A DNA stretch of 10,727 bases from JAGVLN01 sp964515755 (GTDB taxonomy: Bacteria > Pseudomonadota > Alphaproteobacteria > Rickettsiales > JABSSG01): positions 1 through 10,727 of the forward strand of contig CAZEVK010000039.1 in assembly GCA_964515755.1 (NCBI GenBank), in the 5' to 3' direction. A model generated the notes under the pieces. It was not told the DNA's origin. It did no database searches and saw only the letters and a list, made by a program, of their open reading frames with translations. This document shows, piece after piece, positions 1 through 6,152 of the stretch. The first letter of the stretch is position 1; each line of letters opens with the position of its first letter. A program made the position numbers and the translations under genes.

Positions 1-1
1 T

Positions 2-157
2 CTCTCCCAGGGCTTTCTTTCGAGTGGAGATTATCAGATTTTGGGTCCTGACGTGTCTCGCAGAACAGTACAGCGTGAAAGACAGGACTTAGTTAAGAAA
101 AATATATTCCAGTCCACAGGTTCTACAAATAAATTAATTTATAAAATAAAAAACTAG
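2..157 (+). CDS. C-terminal fragment of a winged-helix (HTH) protein, 5' end outside window
   Basis: An open frame enters from the left edge and ends at TAG (155-157), giving 51 residues. The end of the fragment reads like a winged helix: a recognition-helix segment (PDVSRRTVQRERQDLVKK), then a turn and wing (STGSTNKLIYKIKN) ending in a short basic strand. This layout is common at the C-terminus of Fic proteins and of divergent AAA (AlbA-type) ATP-binding regulators, where it binds DNA or a partner. The main domain lies outside the window, so the full protein cannot be named. The frame was recognised from protein-like composition and the wHTH pattern, since no start is visible. Confidence 0.6.
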   Translation, partial: LSQGFLSSGDYQILGPDVSRRTVQRERQDLVKKNIFQSTGSTNKLIYKIKN

Positions 158-167
158 ACTTGTGTCA

Positions 168-191
168 AACTTATGACAAAACTTATGACAA
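168..191. repeat. 12-bp tandem direct repeat (2 copies)
   Basis: AACTTATGACAA occurs twice head to tail (168-179 and 180-191), ending ten bases before the WGR start codon. It may be an operator or a simple slippage duplication. The sequence alone does not decide. Confidence 0.7.
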
Positions 192-200
192 CGCCCAAAA

Positions 201-422
201 ATGTTACAAATATATTATCATTGGCGTAAAACAACTAAATATTACCACATTCATCTCCAACCAAATCTCTTTGGTAGTATAAGTGTTATTAGGTCATGGG
301 GAGGTGTTAACAGTAAGAAATCAGGTCACAAAATCACTATGTGTGACTCAGAAGAACAAGCTGGTGAAATAGTATTAGCAACAATCAAAAGACGTAAGGC
401 AAGAGGTTACCTCCCTTGTTAG
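201..422 (+). CDS. Small WGR-domain protein
   Basis: The 73-residue product is almost entirely one WGR domain. It has an aromatic-rich first strand (YYHWRKTTKYYHIHLQ), the NLFGSISVIRSWGG block in which the family's Trp-Gly-Arg is here Trp-Gly-Gly (about residues 33-35), and the closing helix with AGEIVLATIKRRKARGY. WGR domains in PARPs and bacterial regulators bind nucleic acid, so a DNA- or RNA-binding role is plausible but inferred. In-frame TGA at 186-188 fixes the 5' limit, and ATG at 201 is the first start. No clear Shine-Dalgarno is visible and a tandem repeat abuts the start. The gene lies alone between the wHTH fragment and the HU promoter. A different frame stays open past the stop to about 513, which might hide a lost C-terminal extension. 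Confidence 0.75.
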   Translation: MLQIYYHWRKTTKYYHIHLQPNLFGSISVIRSWGGVNSKKSGHKITMCDSEEQAGEIVLATIKRRKARGYLPC

Positions 423-510
423 GACAGAATACTAATGAGATGAAATATTCCAATTCTTTACTAAATTACGAAAAAAATGAGAGAATTGATAGAAATGATT
501 TACTAACGCA

Positions 511-539
511 TTGACATTGCTTGAATTTCAAAGAATAGT
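511..539 (+). promoter_or_regulatory. Probable sigma-70 promoter of the HU gene
   Basis: A perfect -35 TTGACA (511-516) is followed after 17 bases by AATAGT (534-539, 4 of 6 matches to TATAAT). Transcription would start near 546, giving a leader of about 110 bases ahead of HU that contains two hairpins. Confidence 0.5.
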
Positions 540-544
540 ATTGA

Positions 545-612
545 GGAGGTTGCTTGGTTTCTCCATACTTAGCAACCTTCGTGAAATTAAAAAATATGCG
601 TGTATATTTTTT
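545..612 (+). other. Two hairpins in the HU leader
   Basis: The first hairpin pairs AGGTTGCT (547-554) with AGCAACCT (571-578), and can be extended to ten pairs with one G-U. The second pairs AAAAAATAT (589-597) with ATATTTTTT (604-612) across a six-base loop. Both lie between the proposed promoter and the HU ribosome-binding site. The second ends in a U run but its stem has no G-C pairs, so it is a weak terminator at best. A leader regulatory structure is possible. Confidence 0.45.
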
Positions 613-656
613 ATGCTAACAATTGAGTGTTAATAATTTAATTATAGGAATTACAA

Positions 657-929
657 ATGAACAAAAATGAACTGGTGACAAAAATGTCCGAACTTTCAGG
701 TTTAACTAAAGTAGATAGCGTCAAAGCATTAGATGCTCTTATTAAAGTTGTGATGGACGCTGTTAAATCTAAAGAACAAGTGCTCTTAGTTGGTTTTGGC
801 ACTTTCTACTCTCTTGCAAGAAAAGCTTCAGAAGGCTTTAACCCAAAAACAAGAGCGAAAATTGCTATTGCTGCTTCTAACCGTCCAAAATTCAGAGCTG
901 GTAAACAATTTATTGACACGGTTAACTAA
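657..929 (+). CDS. HU/IHF-family DNA-binding protein
   Basis: A complete 90-residue bacterial histone-like protein, the standard length for HU. It has the N-terminal helix pair (about 3-40), the GFGTF turn (46-50), the DNA-binding arm with the intercalating-proline context FNPKT (61-65, P63), and the closing RPKFRAGKQF strand and helix (76-85). Known family members dimerise, bend DNA non-specifically and organise the nucleoid. An AGGA at 646-649 sits seven bases ahead of the ATG and supports this start. The usual Gly after NPKT is Arg here. IHF subunits or a plasmid-type HU are alternatives that the sequence cannot separate. A hairpin (952-975) follows the stop, so the gene is probably monocistronic. 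Confidence 0.93.
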   Translation: MNKNELVTKMSELSGLTKVDSVKALDALIKVVMDAVKSKEQVLLVGFGTFYSLARKASEGFNPKTRAKIAIAASNRPKFRAGKQFIDTVN

Positions 930-951
930 GATCTCCTATTATTTTAGATGA

Positions 952-975
952 GGGGTTATCAGTAATGATAACCTT
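952..975 (+). terminator. Hairpin after HU, possible terminator
   Basis: GGTTATCA (954-961) and TGATAACC (966-973) form eight perfect pairs around a GTAA loop, with two further G-U pairs outside. There is no strong U tract after it, so termination is only likely. It could also be a processing signal ahead of the tRNA-like gene seven bases on. Confidence 0.45.
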
Positions 976-982
976 ATGTATG

Positions 983-1057
983 GGGGAATGTAGCTCAGTT
1001 GGCAGAGCGCTTGCTTAAGTAGGTCGTCAGTGGTTCGATTCCACTCATTCTCCACCA
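983..1057 (+). tRNA. tRNA-Ala-like gene lacking an anticodon (4-nt anticodon loop)
   Basis: The 75-base sequence folds as a tRNA. The acceptor stem is 983-990 with 1046-1053 (eight pairs including G985-U1051). The D arm is GCTC/GAGC (993-996, 1005-1008) and the T arm is AGTGG/CCACT around TTCGATT (1029-1045). Discriminator A1054 is followed by an encoded CCA (1055-1057). The middle arm pairs CTTGC (1010-1014) with GTAGG (1019-1023), two of the pairs being G-U, around a loop of only TTAA. In a normal seven-base loop these would be positions 32, 33, 37 and 38, so positions 34-36 are missing. G3:U70 plus A73 is the known alanyl-tRNA synthetase identity set, which does not use the anticodon. The acceptor is one pair longer than usual, with both strands extended together. 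It may be a tRNA pseudogene or a chargeable non-decoding RNA. Confidence 0.7.
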
Positions 1058-1425
1058 TTAAAGAGCAGGTTCATTATTAGAGAGATGGTATACAGATTAT
1101 TCTGGTAACCTACTCTACCTTTCATCTAGAATATTAAAATGTTGTTGATGAAATTTGATCATGATAAGATATTTGCAAGCTCTAGACAGTCTATATATGA
1201 GCGTCAACAGGAACATGAATATGGGATAAGACAATATATATTATCTGTTTATCTATAATATGGCATTAGCTCTAGTCATTACGACAATGACTTCAGCAGT
1301 GTTTATGTCTTTTACTATATTATAAATTTAATCCTCTACTTACCCACACACCACTATAACACCCTAATAAGCTTAGAAAGGAGTAGTACAAATCTTGATT
1401 TAAACAGTAAAAATCTTTGAGAATA
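1058..1425. other. Intergenic stretch without a convincing gene
   Basis: No recognisable gene is seen. The longest feature is a 39-codon ATG frame at 1139-1258 on the plus strand (it begins MLLMKFDHDKIFASS), bounded upstream by an in-frame TAG. It has no ribosome-binding site and no recognisable family, so it is not called. Confidence 0.5.
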
Positions 1426-1788
1426 TTATAATAATGCAATTAACTGCCGTATTGTTGTAACGCTTACTTGAGATTGATTAATAATCTTAGGCCAAAAATG
1501 TATTTCTTTTAAACATGAGGTAAGTCCTAAATAATTTAAATCTACAGCATCATAAGCTGGTAATACAGTATGAGTTATCAATTTTTGCTGTTGGTTAAAA
1601 ATTTCAATAAAATAATCAATTTCGTTTTCTCTAGTAAAATATAAAAAAAATTGAGAATTATTAAGATTAAAAATTAATTTAGTTCTAATAGTTAAACTTT
1701 CTAGCTGGTCAGGATTAATTAATTTTATTATATCGAAATCTTTTTTACTCAGTCCAACTTTCGGGGCTAAGATTATATAAAGTAAGAA
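1426..1788 (-). pseudogene. Start-less open frame, probable gene remnant of unknown function
   Basis: On the minus strand 120 codons run without a stop from 1788 down to TAA at 1428-1426, with an in-frame TAA just upstream (1791-1789) and no ATG, GTG or TTG start. The translation looks like real protein: mixed hydrophobic and charged residues with phrases such as PKVGLSKKDFDIIKLINPDQ, FFLYFTRENEIDYFIEIF and HTVLPAYDAVDLNYLGLTS. I do not recognise the family. Absence of a start next to an upstream stop suggests a 5'-truncated or frameshifted gene in decay. A chance open frame in AT-rich DNA is less likely at this length but not excluded. Confidence 0.5.
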
Positions 1789-2174
1789 TTAAATTTAGCG
1801 ACATTGAAAAGAAAAGTTTGTACTCGTTTTTATTGACAGGAAACAAATTATACAGATTTAAACTCATACTTACTGACAATTTCTTTAAAAAGTTAAATAA
1901 TATTTATTAAATTAAGATAAATTAGTAAATAATAACTTTTATGACACAAAGCAAGTAAAATTAAATAAAAGTTAAGATATGAGCGACCATTCAAAACATA
2001 GTAATTTATAATTATTGTAAGGTATTGTTCATATAATTTCTTATTGGACTTTTTTGTAGCTATCATGCTGATACTACTATAAGTAAAATATTATTTGTTC
2101 ATTATGTAAATATTACTTGCATAATTTGATGATAAGCTTTTAACTATTCTAGCATTTCTATATAGGTTATTGTA
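1789..2174. other. AT-rich intergenic stretch
   Basis: Very AT-rich sequence with no supported gene on either strand. A TTGACA-like box at 1833-1838 lacks a properly spaced -10. The region presumably holds the nnrD promoter, but I cannot place it with confidence. Confidence 0.5.
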
Positions 2175-3005
2175 ATGGATATTCCTAAACGGATTACTAC
2201 TTCGCATAAGGGAGAAATGGGTAAGGTCCTTATCGTTAGCGGTAGTTATAAGTATTACGGCTCACCAATACTTTGCGCTCTAGGTGCAGAAGTTGCTGGA
2301 TCAGATCTAATTATTTTATATTTACCCGAGGAACATAAAAATACTGCCAAGAATTATGGACTTAACTTCTTTTTAAATAGTTTTATTCATAGTATCTTAA
2401 GTCTTAAGGACGTTGGTATGATAATCGATGCTGCTAAACATAATAACGCAATGATCATTGGGCCTGGATTGGGAAATGATCAAAATACCAAGAAGGCGGT
2501 AATTAAAATACTATCTGACATTACAATCCCAACTGTAATAGATGCCGAAGCCTTATTTCCAGAAATCCTTAATATAAAAAGATCGGCGCAATGGATATTA
2601 ACTCCTCATCATAGCGAATTTACCAGGATGTTTAATACTTTGCCAACACCTGAAAATGTCCAAGCTATGGCTAGAAAACATGGTTTTACTTTAGTGGTAA
2701 AAGGGCATGTAGATATTATATCAAATGGGCAGGAGCTTTATTTAAACAAAACCGGTTGTCCAGAGATGCGTGTTGGTGGGACTGGAGATGTATTGGCAGG
2801 GATAATCGGCAGTTTTATTGCTCAAAAGATAGAGCCATACCAAGCATCCTGCTCAGCAATGTATCATTATGGAAAAGCTGGAGAACAACTGGCTACTCAA
2901 CAATGGTCTTTTTCTTCTTATGATTTGGCCAAGTACTTTCCTTCGTATCTTTCTTTCCACAAAGAAATTTCTTTTACAGGCTTTAAAATGACGAATAAGC
3001 AGTAA
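2175..3005 (+). CDS. nnrD: ADP-dependent (S)-NAD(P)H-hydrate dehydratase (YjeF C-terminal domain)
   Basis: The family removes water from damaged NADHX and NADPHX using ADP, restoring the cofactors in the cytoplasm. The 276-residue protein shows the ribokinase-like fold motifs in order: HKGEMGKVLIVSGS (11-24), GPGLG (96-100), DAEAL (123-127), TPHHSEF (143-149), a VVKG turn (164-167), then NKTGCPEM followed by the nucleotide-binding GGTGDVLAG (201-209), with Asp205 in the catalytic position. The N-terminal epimerase half found in fused YjeF/Nnr proteins is absent, so this is a stand-alone dehydratase of normal domain length. The start is ATG at 2175, with an AGG about eight bases upstream. It stands alone, with nearly 400 AT-rich bases before it and about 280 after. 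Confidence 0.9.
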   Translation: MDIPKRITTSHKGEMGKVLIVSGSYKYYGSPILCALGAEVAGSDLIILYLPEEHKNTAKNYGLNFFLNSFIHSILSLKDVGMIIDAAKHNNAMIIGPGLGNDQNTKKAVIKILSDITIPTVIDAEALFPEILNIKRSAQWILTPHHSEFTRMFNTLPTPENVQAMARKHGFTLVVKGHVDIISNGQELYLNKTGCPEMRVGGTGDVLAGIIGSFIAQKIEPYQASCSAMYHYGKAGEQLATQQWSFSSYDLAKYFPSYLSFHKEISFTGFKMTNKQ

Positions 3006-3145
3006 TTAAATTAAATGAGAAAAGTCTTCTTTTCGAAATATGCTCAAGGCAAACTCATAAATAAAATCTTTGTCTTCTTTCTAAGAAAGCCAGCTCTTTT
3101 AGCAAGCCGCTACAATTATGGGGGTGTTCTAGATTAGGCAATTTT

Positions 3146-3154
3146 TGTTATAAT
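3146..3154 (+). promoter_or_regulatory. Extended -10 promoter of the PfkB kinase gene
   Basis: TGT followed by a perfect TATAAT (3149-3154) matches the extended -10 pattern TGnTATAAT, while the -35 region is poor. Transcription would begin near 3161, leaving a leader of about 130 bases before the kinase start. Confidence 0.55.
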
Positions 3155-3249
3155 ACTTGCAGAAATATTGCGGATAAAATTATCTCATTAATATAGGTAA
3201 CGATAATATCTAATTTTTTACAAATTCCTTTTCAATACAAAATTTAAGA

Positions 3250-3288
3250 GCTAATATAGCGTATATCTTATGTTTACAGGCTAATATA
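3250..3288 (+). repeat. 9-bp direct repeat abutting the kinase start codon
   Basis: GCTAATATA occurs at 3250-3258 and 3280-3288, exactly 30 bases apart, and the second copy touches the ATG at 3289. Its presence means the start has only a weak AGG (3278-3280) as ribosome-binding site. Confidence 0.55.
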
Positions 3289-4371
3289 ATGAAATATCTA
3301 TTATATTGTTTATTTATAATACTCCATATTTTTGTATTGAACAGTCAAGTATGGGCGAACCAAACGCCTGAGCTAATAAAATATGAGCATTACGGAGAAA
3401 AATCATATGAAGAGCAACATAAAGGTTATAATCTATTAGTGATGGGTAATGCTCTTTATGATAAAATACTAAAATGCGATAGTGATAATGATACTAATTT
3501 GATTTTAAAGGAAGTAAGAGTTTTGGAGGGTGGATACAAAGAGATTAGCAAAGATCAATTTGAGCAATTTTCTAATAAATGTCCGGTAATTAAAGTAAGC
3601 TCTGGGGGTAGTGTTGCTAATAGTTTAAAAACTTTCGTCAAATTAGGTGGAAAAGGGGCGATTATAGGTAATATAGAGAAGGATAAAGCTGGAGAGGCAT
3701 TTATAAAAGATTTAAAAGATATTGGGGCTAATACTTTTTTAAATGTAAAGAATTTAGGGAAGGGGACAGGGGAAGTTTGTGTATTTATTAGCCAAGATGG
3801 CGAAAGAACTATGCTAGGTTATCTTGGTTCTGCTTTAGATTTTGAAATTAATGAAATCAATATTGATATATTTACTGAGTATAAAGTTTTTCTAACAGAA
3901 GCATACTTACTAGATAGTAACAAAGGAAGCATAGCCTTGAAATATGCTGTAAAAGAAGCTAAAAATCATTCTATGTACAGTGCTTTAACTTTAAGTAGTG
4001 ATGATATAGTAAAAAAACATAAAAAAAATATATTAGAAATTCTACAACAAATTGACATAGTTTTTGGAAACTTTGCAGAGTTCAAAGAGCTTTTAAACGT
4101 AGATAATATAAAGCAAATTATTGATAAATCGCAGAAAGAACTAAATATTTCTGTTGTAACCTTAGGAAGTAAAGGTGCTATAATAATTACACCTAATGAA
4201 GTAATCACTATAGAGCCAGAAAAAATAATTAAGAAGGATAAGATAAACACTTTAGGTGCAGGAGATGCTTTCGCTGGTGCTTTTTTGTATGGCTATATTA
4301 ATGGCTATGATTTAAAATCTTGTGGAAAATTAGCGAGTAAAGTAGCTGCCCAAACTATACAAACTTCTTAA
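3289..4371 (+). CDS. PfkB-family sugar/nucleoside kinase with predicted signal peptide
   Basis: Residues from about 48 to 360 form a ribokinase/adenosine-kinase fold. Visible are the substrate-binding GG (SSGGSVANS, 104-112), the GERTML segment (171-176), the NxxE metal motif (N261, E264), a TLGSKGA strand (291-297) and the family signature NTLGAGDAFAGAF (320-332) with catalytic base Asp326. Such enzymes phosphorylate sugars or nucleosides with ATP. The specific substrate cannot be read from sequence; adenosine-type kinases look closest. Unusual is the N-terminus: Lys2, a hydrophobic core (residues 4-17) and a VWA|N cleavage site after Ala23, a typical Sec signal peptide. About 25 residues link it to the kinase domain. 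ATG 3289 is the first start, and no Met lies between it and Met52 inside the domain, so the signal is unlikely to be a wrong-start artefact. 360 residues is slightly long for the family. Confidence 0.88.
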   Translation: MKYLLYCLFIILHIFVLNSQVWANQTPELIKYEHYGEKSYEEQHKGYNLLVMGNALYDKILKCDSDNDTNLILKEVRVLEGGYKEISKDQFEQFSNKCPVIKVSSGGSVANSLKTFVKLGGKGAIIGNIEKDKAGEAFIKDLKDIGANTFLNVKNLGKGTGEVCVFISQDGERTMLGYLGSALDFEINEINIDIFTEYKVFLTEAYLLDSNKGSIALKYAVKEAKNHSMYSALTLSSDDIVKKHKKNILEILQQIDIVFGNFAEFKELLNVDNIKQIIDKSQKELNISVVTLGSKGAIIITPNEVITIEPEKIIKKDKINTLGAGDAFAGAFLYGYINGYDLKSCGKLASKVAAQTIQTS

Positions 4372-4515
4372 TGATTGGGGTAGGCTTTTTCAAGCTTCCT
4401 TCTCCACACGGTCCGTGAAATTTAATACCCTCTACTCTCAGTTTTGAATGTGCTCATAAAATAATACAAACACGAATATTGATCTTGACCCCGAAATAAT
4501 TGTAAGTTCAAAGTA
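4372..4515. other. Junction between the kinase gene and the IS110 element
   Basis: No gene is seen. CACGG-T-CCGTG near 4410-4422 is a perfect palindrome. On the minus strand the sequence could be read as FHGPCGEGSLKKP, a phrase that resembles short fragments near group II introns, but nothing else of an intron is visible. The left end of the IS probably lies in or just after this stretch. Confidence 0.35.
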
Positions 4516-4524
4516 TGATATAAT
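4516..4524 (+). promoter_or_regulatory. Extended -10 promoter ahead of the bridge-RNA candidate
   Basis: TGA plus a perfect TATAAT (4519-4524) gives an extended -10 element. Start of transcription is expected near 4531, directly at the 5' side of the structured leader. Confidence 0.55.
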
Positions 4525-4530
4525 GATTAC

Positions 4531-4690
4531 AAGAGAGAAAGTAACCTACCTAGTCATGATAGATATGTTGCTGCGGGCTTAAGCTACTGACCCGAAACTA
4601 GAGGTTTTCACAACCGTACTCATCAAGGTAGCCTAGCCCGACTCTCGAGATGTTTGAATAGTTGAGTGGGAAGCCCTTAAGCTTTCCCGA
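4531..4690 (+). ncRNA. Candidate IS110 bridge RNA (seekRNA)
   Basis: IS110-group elements are known to express a bridge RNA from the non-coding end upstream of the transposase, with internal loops that pair to target and donor DNA. Here the leader folds strongly. CGGGCT (4574-4579) pairs with AGCCCG (4635-4640), and GCTACT (4583-4588) with GGTAGC (4627-4632) across a small internal loop. This encloses GGTT-TTCAC-AACC (4603-4615). Downstream, GGGAAGC (4668-4674) pairs with GCTTTCCC (4681-4688) with one bulged base. Position, length and promoter fit; assignment of the guide loops is not possible without the element's termini. RNA ends are approximate. Confidence 0.5.
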
Positions 4691-4725
4691 TTACAATATT
4701 AAATATTAATAATCTTGAGGTACAC

Positions 4726-5662
4726 ATGTCATTATATAATAATTTCATCGGCATTGATATTGGCAAATTTAATTTTGTTGTTGCTACTCATGGCACTAAA
4801 AATACTATAGAGTATGAGAATAAATCATCTGGAATTCGTACTTTTATTAAAGAATTTCGTAAGGAATTAGTTAGTTCTTTGTGTATCTTGGAAACTACTG
4901 GTGGTTACGAAATGGAATTGTTGCTAACTCTCTGTAATAAAAATTTTGCAATGCATCGTGCAAACACGCAAAGTTAAAAATTTTATCAGATCACTTGGTG
5001 GTAATAGCGCTAAGACAGATGCGCTTGATGCTAAAGCTCTTGCTTCTTATGGATCCGAGAGGGAAAGTAAGCTTGAACTATTTGTTCTGCAATCCAAAAA
5101 GGCTACAGAACTTAATCAGCTTGTGCAACGTAGGCAAGATTTAAAGCAAATGTTAGTTGCTGAAAAAAATAGATTTTAGGCGCCTAAAGTAGGCGTAGTT
5201 AAGGAGAGTTGTAGATTGATGATAAAATTTATATCTGAACAAACTAACTCTATTACCGCTACAATAAATGCTTTAGTTGAAGAAGATTCAATGCTTAAAG
5301 CCATGAAAAAAGTTCTCAAGACTGTGTCTGGTATTGGAGATACTATTACCAACGATTTATTAGTTTTACTACCTGAATTGGGTAGTCTAAATCGGAGGCA
5401 GATAGCATCTTTGGCCGGTCTTGCACCAAGAGCTAACGATAGTGGTAATTTTAGTGGCTACAGATCAACTGTTTCAGGTAGAAATACCATAAAACCAATC
5501 TTGTTTCTTGCTGCTATGGCTGCTACAAATTCTAATTCAGAACTGAAAACATTTTATCAAAATCTTATTGCCAGAGTTAAAAAGAAAATGGTCGCACTTG
5601 TCGCTTTAATGCGTAAAATTATAGTAATTGCTAATGCTAGATTGAAAAGTTTGACTATTTAG
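4726..5662 (+). pseudogene. IS110-family transposase, broken by a frameshift and an amber codon
   Basis: Three pieces join into one roughly full-length transposase. The N-terminal RuvC-like part has GIDIGK (Asp11) and LETTGG (Glu56), then TDALDA supplies the two further Asp residues of the DEDD set. The C-terminal Tnp domain has the family hallmark TVSGIGDTITNDLL, RRQIASLAGLAPRANDSGNF (with the conserved Ser) and MRKIIVIANARL at the end. The first frame runs to a TAA at 4975-4977. The frame must shift by one near 4964-4969, between HRAN and RKVKNF. The second frame meets TAG at 5177-5179 where the family has Gln (NRF*APKVGVVKES), then continues in the same frame to 5662. GAGG at 4717-4720 precedes the ATG. 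The protein is almost certainly inactive unless both sites are recoded. Confidence 0.88.
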
Positions 5663-5742
5663 CTAAACATAGTTGAGTCACGGTTAAAAGCAACTTTCTT
5701 CTGGTAGAAAAGCTAGAATTTTAGGTGACTATGAGTAATTTA

Positions 5743-5751
5743 TGGTATACT
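5743..5751 (+). promoter_or_regulatory. Extended -10 promoter of the small membrane-protein gene
   Basis: TGG followed by TATACT (5746-5751) is an extended -10 element 24 bases before the start codon. No good -35 is seen. Confidence 0.45.
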
Positions 5752-5774
5752 TATTAAAATATAAGAGGTAAGTG

Positions 5775-6152
5775 ATGAGGCAGTTCTTATTTATATTATT
5801 TGTTTTACTTCCATTAGCCTGGCTTTTTGGAATGTCTTCCATATTTTTGGTTTTGTTGATCGGGATTACAATGGTTCCTGTTTTGCAGTTTATAAAATGT
5901 TATTCTCATAGAAATAATAAAAAGCGTGTAAATAGATCATTGTCTTTTGGATTTAAGTCTATACGTGTTCAGGTTACTGAGTTTAAGTCTATAGATAATT
6001 TAAAATTTCTACCTGTGAAATTTAGAGTATTTTGCAAGAAATACTCAGTAGCTAATGACCTTTTATTCAAATCTAAAGAAGATTACTTTGGTGACCAGGC
6101 TTATAGTGCTTCTATTCTTAACATGTATCACGATAATAAGCGTCATTATTAA
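5775..6152 (+). CDS. Small membrane protein of unknown function
   Basis: ATG at 5775 is preferred over the GTG at 5772 because AGAGG (5764-5768) then has a six-base spacer. The 125-residue product begins with two closely spaced hydrophobic helices (about residues 4-20 and 22-40: FLFILFVLLPLAWLFG, then SSIFLVLLIGITMVPVLQF), followed by a basic segment (SHRNNKKRVNR) and a soluble tail of about 75 residues. By the positive-inside rule the tail would be cytoplasmic. The tail contains FKSI twice, from a 12-base direct repeat in the DNA. I recognise no family. It is alone downstream of the IS with its own promoter. After its TAA the same frame stays open for another 63 codons. Confidence 0.65.
   Translation: MRQFLFILFVLLPLAWLFGMSSIFLVLLIGITMVPVLQFIKCYSHRNNKKRVNRSLSFGFKSIRVQVTEFKSIDNLKFLPVKFRVFCKKYSVANDLLFKSKEDYFGDQAYSASILNMYHDNKRHY
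5952..5993 (+). repeat. 12-bp direct repeat inside the membrane-protein gene
   Basis: TTTAAGTCTATA occurs at 5952-5963 and 5982-5993, in frame and exactly 30 bases apart, giving FKSI twice in the protein. Confidence 0.6.

Larger units (their letters stand above)
4516..5662 (+). mobile_element. IS110-family insertion sequence, inactivated
   Basis: The unit is an extended -10 promoter, a structured non-coding leader of about 150 bases and a DEDD-type IS110 transposase gene, the order known for the IS110 group, whose bridge RNA is encoded ahead of the transposase. The family lacks long terminal inverted repeats and moves by a circular intermediate with a short core, so the exact ends cannot be fixed here. 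The limits given run from the promoter to the transposase stop. The transposase carries two lesions, so the copy should not move on its own. Confidence 0.75.

Noticed and set aside
983..1057. tmRNA or a normal tRNA-Leu(TAA)
   Set aside because: A complete D arm and the lack of any tag reading frame argue against tmRNA. A seven-base loop CTTAAGT with anticodon TAA would need a badly mismatched stem, and tRNA-Leu has a long variable arm that is absent.
1139..1258. 39-codon plus-strand ORF
   Set aside because: Short, no ribosome-binding site and no recognisable family; an in-frame TAG lies just upstream. Chance is likely.
3966..4250. 94-codon minus-strand ORF
   Set aside because: It is antisense to the PfkB kinase, whose motifs are intact across this span. 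The hydrophobic translation is a typical shadow.
4372..4440. Group II intron remnant
   Set aside because: Only a short resemblance around the CACGGTCCGTG palindrome. No domain V, boundary motif or reverse transcriptase is visible.
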